Shown here piece after piece: positions 9,382 through 17,313 of a stretch of 37,723 nucleotides of DNA (positions are counted from its first letter, which is position 1; the number at the start of each line of letters is the position of its first letter). This DNA is from an uncultured Clostridia bacterium. Lineage in GTDB: Bacteria; Bacillota; Clostridia; TANB77; CAG-508. The stretch is from assembly GCA_944386705.1 (NCBI GenBank), contig CALXCC010000003.1:1-37723 (forward strand), written 5' to 3'. Below the pieces are notes generated by a model, which searched no databases, was not told the origin of the DNA, and saw only the letters and a program-made list of their open reading frames with translations. The position numbers and the translations under genes are program-made.

Positions 9382-11718
9382 ATGAAATTTATTGATAAAT
9401 TTTTAAAAGTTTTAAATACAGATAGAAATACATTTGCAACATATGTTTTAACTTTAATTTCAGTTTATTTAGCAGTAGATAGAATAGTAGAAATGTTACT
9501 GATGATTTTTACCGGTGTCTCTTATTCATATTGGGGACCAATTGAATATACTTTAGCACTAGCTTGTCCTGTTTTTGCATTTTTATTTTCTGGGCAATCT
9601 AAGTTTGCCAGCTCAAAAATGAAAAAGGTTACATTATTTTATGTATATATAATAGGTTTATATATAATAGCAATTTCTATGTTTACTCAGTGGCTAAATA
9701 TGGGAGCTTGGCTATTATTACTATCAGTTCCAAATTACGTAGAAATAATTACTGAATTTTCAGACTTAGTCACACCTGCAATGGTTAGTATTTCACTATA
9801 TTTACCATTAGTTACAATTTTTCCATTATTTAAATGGTTATACTTTGGTGTTAACGATAATCAAGATCGAGTACGTTCTATTTGGGATTATGGTGGAATT
9901 AGTTTAGCAAATAAAAAAGAAGGAAAAGGTCCTTATACTTGCGAAGTCTACCTATGTTACGACTATGAATACTCAAACACAGTTACTATTCCTGAATCAT
10001 CACGTTATCAATCTCTATTTGTTTGTGGTGGTTCTGGTTCAGGAAAGACATCTTTAATCTATGAACCATTATTTGCAAGAGATTTAGAGAAAAAATATTT
10101 CTTTAAAGAAGTTTCTAAAGAAATGGGATTTACTGCTTTAAAAACTAATATCGCAAACTTAAAAGCTCCTTATGATAATGATTATTTAAATACAAATTTT
10201 AATTTAAATATGTTAGTTCCAGTCAGTGGTAAAGAAAATGTTTATAAAGCTTATATGAAAAAAATGATATTGGGCTCTCTTGGAGATGATATTGTTTATA
10301 AAAATATTGGACTTACATTAATGTCCCCTGATTACGAAGAAATTAGTCATATGATTGATGTTTGTAAAAACTTTGGAATTCCTTATAATATAATTGACCC
10401 AAATAATCCAAATTCACTTGGCTTAAATCCTTTTGTATATGACAATTCTTCTAAAATTGCAGTTACAATTTCATCTATTATTAAATCTATGTACAATACA
10501 TCTCACAGCGATGTAGATGAAGCTTATAAAGAAGATATAGTAATACAAGCAATTGAAAATTTAGCTATTCTTCTAAAAGAAATGTACCCTCAAATGAATG
10601 AAGGAAAACTTCCTAACCTAGAAGATATGCTAAAAATGTTTACTAATTTCGAATTAATTGAAAAAATGTGTAAAATATTAGAACATAATGAAGAACTAAA
10701 AGAAAAATATAATGTATTATTAACTTATTTTAAAAAGAATTTTTACAAAGATGCGCCAGGAAAATCTAATATGGAAAAATACATTTATTCTGTTATAAGT
10801 CAACTAGATAATTTATTAAGAATTCCTGGTATAAAAAATATTTTATGCAATAGACATAACAATTTGAACTTTGATAAAATGTTAGAACAAGCAGAAGTAA
10901 CTTTTGTTTGTACAAGGCGTGGTGATTTAGGAGCTACTGGTCATAAAGCCTTCGGATTATTCTTCTTAATTGCTATGCAAAATGCTGTACTTAGAAGACC
11001 TGGTATTGAGGCTTCTAGAGTTCCACATTTCTTATACATTGACGAATTTTCTGATTTTATTTGTAGAGATACAGAAGCAATGTTTACAATGTATAGAAAA
11101 TACAAAGTTGGAAATATAATCTCTACTCAAAATTTACAACAGTTAGAAACACCTAATTTGCCTGTAAATTATAGAAATACTATTCTTTCAAATTGTGCTA
11201 GTAAAATATTTACTGGTAATGGAGCTGTTGATGAATTAGAATGGTGGTCAAAAGAATTTGGTAGTCATAGAGAGTGGTCATTTAGTAAGAGTATGAATAT
11301 GGATAAACTGGAATATGACCCTAAAGTTAGTGGCGTTAAATGGGAGTTTGTTTCTAATTTTAAGGCTGGAAAACTTCAAACTTTAGGTGCAAAAGAATGT
11401 GCTTATAAAATTAGAGGAAGTAATGGTAAACCAATGGTTGGTCTTGGAAGACTTAATTTACTAGAATCAAAATATAAAGAACCACATAAAGTTAAAACTT
11501 ATGATTTTGGAAAATATTCTGATAGTGTAACAACTGCAACAGAAGATGACACTTCTTCTGCAAAAAGAAAATTTGATTTTAAACATATGGATTTTAAAGA
11601 TAAAGATACAAATGAAATTAATCCTATCCAAATAGATAATACTGATTCTAATTATTCATTTGATACACAAGACCCAATTGTTTCTAATTCTAAAAAAGGA
11701 TTTTTTGGAAAAAAATAA
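9382..11718 (+). CDS. TraG/VirD4-like type IV coupling ATPase, solitary
   Basis: A 778-residue membrane-anchored P-loop ATPase. The N-terminal 150 residues or so contain about four hydrophobic segments (for example LTLISVYLAV and YIIGLYIIAISMF). The cytoplasmic part has Walker A GGSGSGKT, Walker B FLYIDEFSDF and a downstream motif STQNLQQLE, typical of TraG/TraD/VirD4 coupling proteins. The C-terminus is a Ser/Asp-rich tail. Family role: it recruits and pumps DNA or protein substrates at a type IV secretion channel. The ATG at 9382 has GAAAGGG 8 nt upstream. No relaxase, VirB4 or other transfer gene is in the window, so it may be a fixed secretion ATPase or the remnant of an integrated element. 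A terminator follows. Confidence 0.8.
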   Translation: MKFIDKFLKVLNTDRNTFATYVLTLISVYLAVDRIVEMLLMIFTGVSYSYWGPIEYTLALACPVFAFLFSGQSKFASSKMKKVTLFYVYIIGLYIIAISMFTQWLNMGAWLLLLSVPNYVEIITEFSDLVTPAMVSISLYLPLVTIFPLFKWLYFGVNDNQDRVRSIWDYGGISLANKKEGKGPYTCEVYLCYDYEYSNTVTIPESSRYQSLFVCGGSGSGKTSLIYEPLFARDLEKKYFFKEVSKEMGFTALKTNIANLKAPYDNDYLNTNFNLNMLVPVSGKENVYKAYMKKMILGSLGDDIVYKNIGLTLMSPDYEEISHMIDVCKNFGIPYNIIDPNNPNSLGLNPFVYDNSSKIAVTISSIIKSMYNTSHSDVDEAYKEDIVIQAIENLAILLKEMYPQMNEGKLPNLEDMLKMFTNFELIEKMCKILEHNEELKEKYNVLLTYFKKNFYKDAPGKSNMEKYIYSVISQLDNLLRIPGIKNILCNRHNNLNFDKMLEQAEVTFVCTRRGDLGATGHKAFGLFFLIAMQNAVLRRPGIEASRVPHFLYIDEFSDFICRDTEAMFTMYRKYKVGNIISTQNLQQLETPNLPVNYRNTILSNCASKIFTGNGAVDELEWWSKEFGSHREWSFSKSMNMDKLEYDPKVSGVKWEFVSNFKAGKLQTLGAKECAYKIRGSNGKPMVGLGRLNLLESKYKEPHKVKTYDFGKYSDSVTTATEDDTSSAKRKFDFKHMDFKDKDTNEINPIQIDNTDSNYSFDTQDPIVSNSKKGFFGKK

Positions 11719-11723
11719 TTAGC

Positions 11724-11763
11724 AAAAAATCCAGTATATTTATATTAATATACTGGATTTTTT
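11724..11763. terminator. Bidirectional terminator between the TraG-like and ArsP_2-like genes
   Basis: AAAAAATCCAGTATAT, an 8-nt AT loop and ATATACTGGATTTTTT form a long perfect stem between two convergent genes. Confidence 0.9.
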
Positions 11764-11770
11764 ATTTTAT

Positions 11771-12619
11771 TTAAAAGCTAATTCCTATTAATTCTATTAC
11801 AATTCCTGATATCACGCCTATAGAATAAAGCAACGCTGTAATTTTAATATTTTCTTTGATTCCCTTATTTATCTTAAACAATACTGCAAGTCCTACTCCC
11901 GCTCCAACTAATAATCCTGAAATCATAGTTGCAGCTGTTATTACATTTTCTAAGTATAATTGTGTTAATATAACTGAAGCCGCACAATTTGGTATTAATC
12001 CAATTAGTCCCGCAATTATTGGTCCTAATATTGGGTTTAACTGTATGAAATTTGCTAATGTGTCCTCTCCTATGAAATGTATTATTGTATTAATTATTAA
12101 TGTTATTAATAATATAAAAATAAAAATATGTATTGTATGTTTTAATGCTGATTTAAAAATTCCTTGTTCGCAGTGGCAATGTTCTTTTTCGCATAAGTCA
12201 ACTATTTTTTCGTCTTGTTCTTTATTTTTCAATCTTAAAACAAAATCTATTATAAATCCTGCTACCATACCTATTAATAATTTTATTCCTAAAATTTTAA
12301 TAATTGTAATTGCTGGTACAGCTTCTGATATAAATATTGGTAGCATTTCGTCTGATGTAGATAAGTATACAGCAATTAATGTTCCAAGTGTTATTACTCT
12401 TGCTGCATATAGGTTGGTTGCTGAAACAGAAAATCCACATTGTGGAAATATTCCAAGTATTGATCCTATTGCTGGTCCAAATTTTCCAGATTTTTTTATT
12501 GCTTTTTTTGCTTTATCACTTGTTTTATGCTCTATATATTCCATTATTAAATAAGTAATAAATAAAAATGGCAGTAATTTTATGCTATCTATTAATGCAT
12601 CTTCTAAAACTTCTAACAT
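11771..12619 (-). CDS. ArsP_2-type putative manganese/arsenic transporter
   Basis: A 282-residue polytopic membrane protein with about eight to ten hydrophobic segments. Two related blocks, GIFPQCGFSVSATNLYAARVITLG in the first half and GLIPNCAASVILTQLYLENVITAA in the second, show an internal duplication with a shared (F/I)PxC signature. This is typical of the putative 10-TM heavy-metal exporter family (ArsP_2, annotated as arsenic efflux or manganese transporter). A cytoplasmic loop holds a His/Cys cluster (CEKEHCHCEQ) that could bind metal. Start ATG at 12619 with GGGAGA 9 nt upstream; an earlier in-frame ATG at 12685 lacks a ribosome site. The substrate is not shown by the sequence. Confidence 0.75.
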   Translation of the reverse strand: MLEVLEDALIDSIKLLPFLFITYLIMEYIEHKTSDKAKKAIKKSGKFGPAIGSILGIFPQCGFSVSATNLYAARVITLGTLIAVYLSTSDEMLPIFISEAVPAITIIKILGIKLLIGMVAGFIIDFVLRLKNKEQDEKIVDLCEKEHCHCEQGIFKSALKHTIHIFIFILLITLIINTIIHFIGEDTLANFIQLNPILGPIIAGLIGLIPNCAASVILTQLYLENVITAATMISGLLVGAGVGLAVLFKINKGIKENIKITALLYSIGVISGIVIELIGISF

Positions 12620-12678
12620 ATTTTTCTTCTCCCTTTTTTTCGTCTTTTTATGATAACACATTTTTTTCCAAAAGTAAA

Positions 12679-12701
12679 GAGCCACTATAATCTAGTGGCT
12701 C
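12679..12701 (-). terminator. Terminator hairpin at the end of the 101-codon gene
   Basis: GAGCCACTA, a 5-nt loop and TAGTGGCTC form a perfect 9-bp stem that contains the stop codon of the minus-strand gene at 12685. T-rich DNA flanks both sides. Confidence 0.75.
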
Positions 12702-12990
12702 CGGATTTTTTACTGATATTAATTAAGATGATGCTTTTAATAAATCTTCTGAGAAATTCATTAAAAGCATTTTTCTCTAACTGCTCTTTTTGAATTTTAA
12801 ACCTCCTAAAAGGAGTTTTTTGTTCAATTTCTTCAAATCCACAGATATGTATGGATTTTAAATTTTGAGCTGTACATTGCTTTTCTTTTAAAGCAATGGT
12901 TATAACATTTTGATCACCTTTATCGTCAAAAAAGCGATCAAAATCTATCTTTAATGCATTTAATATCAGTGATACGTAAGAATACTCCAT
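12685..12990 (-). CDS. Hypothetical 101-residue protein
   Basis: I do not recognise this protein. It has a consensus AGGAGG ribosome site 6 nt before its ATG and a terminator hairpin overlapping its stop, so it looks expressed. It is soluble and mixed alpha/beta in appearance: an N-terminal helix with FDRFFDDKGDQN, a middle with two Cys (QCTAQNLKSIHIC), then a basic amphipathic C-terminal helix (NEFLRRFIKSIILINISKK). No signal peptide or membrane span is evident. It lies between an ArsP_2-like transporter and the IS4 element, a position consistent with accessory DNA. Function is unknown. Confidence 0.65.
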   Translation of the reverse strand: MEYSYVSLILNALKIDFDRFFDDKGDQNVITIALKEKQCTAQNLKSIHICGFEEIEQKTPFRRFKIQKEQLEKNAFNEFLRRFIKSIILINISKKSGATRL

Positions 12991-13050
12991 AAAATCCTCC
13001 TATCTTTTGTAGAATTATATTATACACCTTTTTAGGAGAATTGTCAATTT

Positions 13051-13060
13051 ATGTTAAGTT
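13051..13060. repeat. Left target-site duplication of the IS4-family element
   Basis: ATGTTAAGTT immediately before the left inverted repeat, repeated exactly at 14623-14632 after the right end. Confidence 0.88.
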
Positions 13061-13078
13061 TTTAAGTTTCGGTATTTT
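13061..13078 (+). repeat. Left terminal inverted repeat of the IS
   Basis: TTTAAGTTTCGGTATTTT matches the reverse complement of the right end at 14605-14622 except at one or two positions. Confidence 0.85.
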
Positions 13079-13133
13079 TAGAAAAATTGCAAAATGTTAT
13101 CCACAGAATTATGAAATTTCTGTGAAAATAAAG

Positions 13134-13208
13134 AAAAAACCTCAATATTTTGATATAGTTTACTTACAAACAAAAAAACTTTACTAAACAAAATATTGGA
13201 GGTTTTTT
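13134..13208 (+). promoter_or_regulatory. Hairpin hiding the transposase ribosome binding site
   Basis: AAAAAACCTC-AATATTTTG (13134-13152) pairs, with a single bulge, with CAAAATATTGGAGGTTTTTT (13189-13208). The 3' arm contains the GGAGG of the transposase. Read-through RNA entering from outside would fold and block translation, whereas RNA started inside the loop would lack the 5' arm. This is a known protective layout in IS10, IS231 and related elements; its action here is inferred. Confidence 0.75.
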
Positions 13209-13210
13209 CT

Positions 13211-14467
13211 ATGTATAATTTTACCACAAATACTTATCAAATGAAAAGAGATATCATTAATTTTTCTAAAAAAATTTGTAGTGATTCCAGCAAACCTCAA
13301 ACTAAGTTTGTTACTGATATGATTTATGGCATTTCAAAATCAAAAGATATCTTGCTATCCAGTATTGCTGATGCTCTTGATGAAGATATTAAAAAAATTA
13401 ATACCATAGAAAGACTTAGTGATAATCTAGCTTCTGATATTGATTCTTCTATTGATGATAGATACTGTAATTTAGTAATGGATTCTTTGGGTGATACCCC
13501 TGTATTTTTAGTCGATGATAGCGATGTCATAAAACCTCTTGGACAAAAATTTGAGGATTTAGGTATTGTTAGAGATGGATCTAGTAGGAAAAAGAGCTAT
13601 GAAAAGGGATATCATCATACTGAAATAGTTGGTTTAACTAAAAATATGAAACAACCTATTAGTATTTTTTCTAAAATACATTCTTCTACTCAAAAAGACT
13701 TTGTATCTGCTAATAGTATTACATATGAAGGTCTAGATAAAATCATCTCTTTGTTGAACAAAAGAAATTTAAAAGGTAGTTTCGTTCTTGATAGAGGCTA
13801 CGATAGTAATGATATTTTTAATTATTTCTTTTCTAAAAATCAATATTTTACGATAAGATTAACAGAAAAAAGAAAAGTATATTGTAATCATAGGTGGAAT
13901 AAAGTAACAACATTAAGAGATTCTTTCAAAGGAAAAATAAAGATGAAATTAATATTTCAAGGAGAAGAAAAGGAATGCTTTGCTAGTGTAACTAAAGTAC
14001 AGATAACAGCAAAGAAGAAATGGATAAATGTAATATTTGTGTATGGCTTAGGTGATACTCCAATGATGATAGCAAGTAACATTCCAATAAAAAGTAAAGA
14101 AGATGTAATAAAGATTATTAGACTTTACATGAATAGATGGAGAATTGAAGAATATTTCAAATTTAAAAAGCAAGAATATCATTTTGAAAATTTTAGAGTT
14201 AGAACTTTAAAATCAATAAATAATTTAAACAAAATGCTTACATATACAATAGGCTTAATTGCATTACTCAGTGAAAAAATAGGAAAAAGAGAATTTGTAA
14301 ATGATATAATAAAACGCTCCAAATCATTAAAAGATAATATATATCTATGGTTTTATCAAATCGCAAGAGGAATATATAATATACTAAAAATGGCAAAAAA
14401 TGGAATAAAAAATTGGGAATATGTTCGAAAACAAAAGGTATATGATGGGCAACTTTCTCTGTTATGA
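13211..14467 (+). CDS. IS4-family transposase (DDE)
   Basis: A 418-residue transposase that cuts and joins the IS ends. The DDE catalytic core is visible: first Asp in FLVDDSDVI, second Asp in VLDRGYDSND, and the YREK signature as YMNRWRIEEYFKFKK with the catalytic Glu. Length fits the family. The real start is the ATG at 13211, 8 nt after GGAGG; an upstream in-frame TTG lies inside that site. The frame is uninterrupted and has no in-frame CGG, so the element is compatible with the host's apparent decoding rule. Confidence 0.93.
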   Translation: MYNFTTNTYQMKRDIINFSKKICSDSSKPQTKFVTDMIYGISKSKDILLSSIADALDEDIKKINTIERLSDNLASDIDSSIDDRYCNLVMDSLGDTPVFLVDDSDVIKPLGQKFEDLGIVRDGSSRKKSYEKGYHHTEIVGLTKNMKQPISIFSKIHSSTQKDFVSANSITYEGLDKIISLLNKRNLKGSFVLDRGYDSNDIFNYFFSKNQYFTIRLTEKRKVYCNHRWNKVTTLRDSFKGKIKMKLIFQGEEKECFASVTKVQITAKKKWINVIFVYGLGDTPMMIASNIPIKSKEDVIKIIRLYMNRWRIEEYFKFKKQEYHFENFRVRTLKSINNLNKMLTYTIGLIALLSEKIGKREFVNDIIKRSKSLKDNIYLWFYQIARGIYNILKMAKNGIKNWEYVRKQKVYDGQLSLL

Positions 14468-14525
14468 ATCTAATTACATAATATGGTAACAACCTAATTT
14501 TAATTAGGTCTATTAAATGATGTTA

Positions 14526-14587
14526 AAAATAGTAGGACTGGTAAAAAATGTTTCAATATATACATATTTTACCAATTCTACTATTTT
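14526..14587 (+). terminator. Hairpin downstream of the transposase, inside the IS
   Basis: AAAATAGTAGGA plus CTGGTAAAA pairs imperfectly with TTTTACCA and TTCTACTATTTT across a loop, giving a long stem near the right end. It probably ends transposase transcription. Confidence 0.6.
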
Positions 14588-14604
14588 AATAAAATTATTT
14601 TTGC

Positions 14605-14622
14605 AAAAAACCGAAACTTAAA
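14605..14622 (-). repeat. Right terminal inverted repeat of the IS
   Basis: Read on the minus strand it begins TTTAAGTTTCGGTTTTTT, matching the left end. Confidence 0.85.
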
Positions 14623-14632
14623 ATGTTAAGTT
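14623..14632. repeat. Right target-site duplication of the IS4-family element
   Basis: ATGTTAAGTT, an exact copy of 13051-13060. Its last bases overlap the TAA stop of the minus-strand gene ending at 14631. Confidence 0.88.
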
Positions 14633-15251
14633 ATCTTCTTCTAAAGCATCCTGAAATACAACCTGTTCTTCCATTATCATTATTATTTGGTATTACATTA
14701 ATTCTTGCTGTAATCCCATTTCTATTGTTGCAATTTCCATTGTTATTTCCTCTACAGCAAATATTACAATTACAATTATTATTATTGTTATTATTTGAAT
14801 TAATTGTCAATAAATCATTGCTATTGCCATTACATCCATTGCTAGAAATTGTTAGTAAATTTCCATCTTCTGAATTTCCACAAGTACTGCTTATTGTAAG
14901 TAATTGATTCTCATTTTTCCTATTCTGGCACCACGAATTTCTTCTAGTTCTTCTGCAATTATCATTATCAGAATTATTATTGCAATTGCTATCACAGTTA
15001 TTATCACACTCTCTTAGTCGCCTTAATATTCTATGAATAATGCAAACTAATGTTGCCGTTATAAAACTAATTATTGTATATATAATTGTTGCAATCAAGA
15101 AAAGCAAATTTCCTACAATAAATGTGAAAACCAAGAAGATTGCAAATATAACTAAAGCTACTAGCACTGGAGATTTTAAAACTTTTTGTAGAGCTATTGA
15201 AATAATTATTGTTGCAATTGGCAAAGCAAAAAATATAAGTAAAATTTCCAT
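14631..15251 (-). CDS. Membrane protein with Asn/Cys-rich repeat tail, DUF2651-like N-terminus
   Basis: A 206-residue protein in two parts. Residues 1-75 are three hydrophobic segments (start MEILLIFFALP, then TIIYTIISFITATLVC) resembling small DUF2651 (YbeF)-type membrane proteins; this match is tentative. The rest is low-complexity, rich in Asn, Cys, Ser and Arg, and contains three spaced copies of a short unit LLTI(S/N)S (QLLTISSTCGN, NLLTISSNGCN, DLLTINSN). It ends GCISGCFRRR. The Cys-rich, Asn-rich tail is unusual for a cytoplasmic membrane protein and could be a surface or metal-binding part. It lies downstream of truA on the same strand. The stop codon is reused in the IS target duplication. 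Function unknown. Confidence 0.6.
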   Translation of the reverse strand: MEILLIFFALPIATIIISIALQKVLKSPVLVALVIFAIFLVFTFIVGNLLFLIATIIYTIISFITATLVCIIHRILRRLRECDNNCDSNCNNNSDNDNCRRTRRNSWCQNRKNENQLLTISSTCGNSEDGNLLTISSNGCNGNSNDLLTINSNNNNNNNCNCNICCRGNNNGNCNNRNGITARINVIPNNNDNGRTGCISGCFRRR

Positions 15252-15320
15252 ATCCTTCTCTCCTTTATTCTTTTACTATATTTTATGCTTTGCTTTTCAA
15301 TTTGGTTAACAAAATATCAA

Positions 15321-16060
15321 CTAATAATTCACTTCTACTAAATATAATCCTTGTGGCGGTAAGGTTTTCCCAGCATTTTCTCTATTTTTAGACTCTATTA
15401 TTTTTTCTATTTCTTCTGGCTCTATTTTTCCTAGCCCTACTTCTACTAAAGTTCCACTAATAATTCTTACCATATTATATAGAAATCCATTTCCTGTTAA
15501 TTCTATCCAAATTCTTTTATTTGGCATTTCTTTTACTTCTGCTCTATAAATTGTTCTAACACTACTTTTACTACTTGTTCCACTTGCTTTAAAAGCTTTA
15601 AAATCGTGTTCGCCTTCAAAATATTTTACCGCTTGTTGCATTTTTTCAATATTTAATTTCATAGGAATATGAGTTTCGAGATTACGATAAATTGCAGTTC
15701 CATATCTTGAATTATTTATAATATATCGGTATGTTTTATTTTTGCAAGTTAGTCTACTATGAAATCTCTCTCCTACTTCTTCTGCTGATTTTATTATAAT
15801 TGATTTTTTTAAATTGCTATTAATAGCAATTGAAATTTTTTCTATCGGTATATTAGAATTTGTCTTAAAATTAGCAACTTGTCCGTAATGCATGAACTCC
15901 TCTATCTGTTCTTCCTGATGCAGTTAAATTTACTTCTTCCCCTGTTATTCTTTCGATTGCTTTTTCAATATTTCCTTGGATATTTAGCTTATCTGGTTGC
16001 TTTTGCCAACCGGTTGAATTCTTTTCCATCATATTCTATTATTAATTTTATATTCCTCAT
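15321..16060 (-). CDS. truA: tRNA pseudouridine synthase A, split by two +1 frameshifts at CGG
   Basis: TruA makes pseudouridine at positions 38-40 of tRNA anticodon stems. From the ATG at 16060 the frame reads the family N-terminus to residue 16 (EYDGKEFN), then meets CGG. Dropping its C gives GWQKQPDKLNIQG, the conserved next part. The restored frame runs through GRTDRGVHAL, with the catalytic Asp52, to a second CGG; dropping that C gives GQVANF and the rest of TruA to 15321. The product would be 245 residues, the normal length. Read without shifting, translation stops after residue 23 and misses the catalytic Asp. Either the gene needs two +1 shifts or it is a pseudogene; the identical form of both breaks favours the first. 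It lies downstream of cdaA. Confidence 0.88.
15883..15885 (-). other. CGG +1 frameshift site 2 of truA
   Basis: Minus strand: TTA-CGG-ACA in the restored frame, with a stop after four codons. Skipping C gives TTA-GGA-CAA, the conserved LGQ of TruA after the catalytic loop. Confidence 0.88.
16010..16012 (-). other. CGG +1 frameshift site 1 of truA
   Basis: Minus strand: AAC-CGG-TTG in the starting frame, with a stop after seven codons (CGG included). Skipping C gives AAC-GGT-TGG, conserved Asn-Gly-Trp. This is the only one of the seven sites followed by T. Confidence 0.88.
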
Positions 16061-16152
16061 TACTCTTCCCTCTTCTAATACGAAAAATAGGAGATATTCT
16101 AAATTTTTCATTTTATCTTATAATAATTTGAAATTTTTAGAATTACTCCTTT

Positions 16153-17073
16153 TTATTCTTCTTTCTTTTTTTCCTTTTTGATTTTTTCTCTTATTTCTTT
16201 TAATCTATTTCTTCTTTCTTTTTTCTCTACTGTAAATCTTTTTGTTACAACATTGCTAATTAGTATCTTTTTTAATACATCTTCTCTTACATCTGCAATT
16301 AACGTTCCATCTTTAGCAACTGAAATTTTTCCAGTTTCTTCTGATACTACTACTACTATACTGTCCGATTCTTTAGATATTCCTATTGCAGCTCTGTGTC
16401 TTGTTCCTAATTCTTTTGCTATATCTTTATCATCTGATAATGGTAACACACAAGCTGCTGCTGCTATTTTATTTCCTGAAATTACAACTGCTCCATCATG
16501 AAGTGGTGTTTTCGGTTCAAAGATATTTACCAATAATTGTGGTGATACTTCTGCATTCATTGGGATTCCTGTTGCTATTATATCTTGTATCTTTATATCT
16601 CTTTCCAAGACAATTAATGCTCCTGTTTTTGCTTTTGAAAGTTCTGTTGCTGCAATTACTACTTTATAAATATCTTCTTTTGTTTTTGTTGATAAGTCTT
16701 TATCAATTCCAAAGAATCTCGTTAACTTATTTGTTCCCAATTGCTCTAATGCACGCCTTAACTCTGGTTGGAATATAACAATTATTGCTATTACTCCTAA
16801 ATTCATTATTCCTGTTAATATCCAATTTAATATTTTTAAGTTTAATAAGCCACTTACCCAGGTTGTTATAATAAGAAGAGCAATACCTTTAATTAATTGC
16901 CATGCTCTTGATCCTTTAACTATTTTGAAAAAGCAGTATATTAAAAATATTACTATTGTTAAGTCTAATATTAAAGTTACTAATTCAAATGGATTTGTTT
17001 GTAATGATTTTATATATTCTACTATATTTTCTTTATAAAAATTTTCCCAATTCATTCCTAAATTAATTACCAT
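16153..17073 (-). CDS. cdaA: Diadenylate cyclase CdaA
   Basis: CdaA condenses two ATP into cyclic di-AMP, a second messenger controlling potassium, osmolyte uptake and cell-wall state. 306 residues. Three hydrophobic segments occupy about residues 22-100 and anchor it in the membrane. The DAC domain follows with its two signatures, LHDGAVVI and GTRHRAAIG. The C-terminus is a very basic Lys/Glu tail. Start ATG with AAGGAGA upstream. In most Firmicutes cdaA is followed by cdaR and glmM; here the next gene on the strand is truA, so the usual regulator gene is not adjacent. A small DUF4044-like gene ends 16 nt upstream. Confidence 0.94.
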   Translation of the reverse strand: MVINLGMNWENFYKENIVEYIKSLQTNPFELVTLILDLTIVIFLIYCFFKIVKGSRAWQLIKGIALLIITTWVSGLLNLKILNWILTGIMNLGVIAIIVIFQPELRRALEQLGTNKLTRFFGIDKDLSTKTKEDIYKVVIAATELSKAKTGALIVLERDIKIQDIIATGIPMNAEVSPQLLVNIFEPKTPLHDGAVVISGNKIAAAACVLPLSDDKDIAKELGTRHRAAIGISKESDSIVVVVSEETGKISVAKDGTLIADVREDVLKKILISNVVTKRFTVEKKERRNRLKEIREKIKKEKKKEE

Positions 17074-17089
17074 TTGTTTCTCCTTTTTC

Positions 17090-17224
17090 TTATATCAAAG
17101 CATATACAAGTGATGCAACCGTTCCTACCATCATTAATAATGCAAGTATCCCTGCCATAATCTTAACAAAAATTTGTCCTTTGTCATATTTATGTTTTTT
17201 TTCGATTTTTACATCTTTTTTCAT
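17090..17224 (-). CDS. Small single-pass membrane protein, DUF4044-like
   Basis: A 44-residue protein: a basic N-terminus (MKKDVKIEKKHKYDKG), then one hydrophobic segment (IMAGILALLMMVGTVASLVYAL). Basic lead, single helix and size resemble the DUF4044 family of short membrane proteins in Firmicutes. Start ATG with GAAAGGAAGAG upstream. It sits 16 nt upstream of cdaA in the same orientation, so co-expression is likely. Whether it interacts with CdaA is only a guess. Confidence 0.6.
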   Translation of the reverse strand: MKKDVKIEKKHKYDKGQIFVKIMAGILALLMMVGTVASLVYALI

Positions 17225-17313
17225 TTTATCTCTTCCTTTCAATTGGTTTCTATGAAATATTATAGCACATTTTATCTTTTTTTCAATTATTTTAAGTTAA
17301 TTTACAAAAGTTT

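Larger units (their letters stand above)
13061..14622 (+). mobile_element. IS4-family insertion sequence, complete, 1562 bp
   Basis: The element is bounded by inverted ends that both begin TTTAAGTTTCGGT (left at 13061, right ending at 14622) with weaker similarity further in. A 10-bp direct repeat ATGTTAAGTT lies on both sides. The size of the duplication, the length and the single transposase with DDE/YREK residues fit the IS4 family (IS231-like group). The right-hand copy of the target duplication overlaps the stop codon of the gene at 14631, so insertion left that gene intact. The intact ends and exact duplication suggest recent insertion. Confidence 0.9.

Noticed and set aside
13196-13210. 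TTG at 13196 as the transposase start
   Set aside because: It overlaps the GGAGG that serves the ATG at 13211, and the DDE transposase N-terminus fits the ATG.
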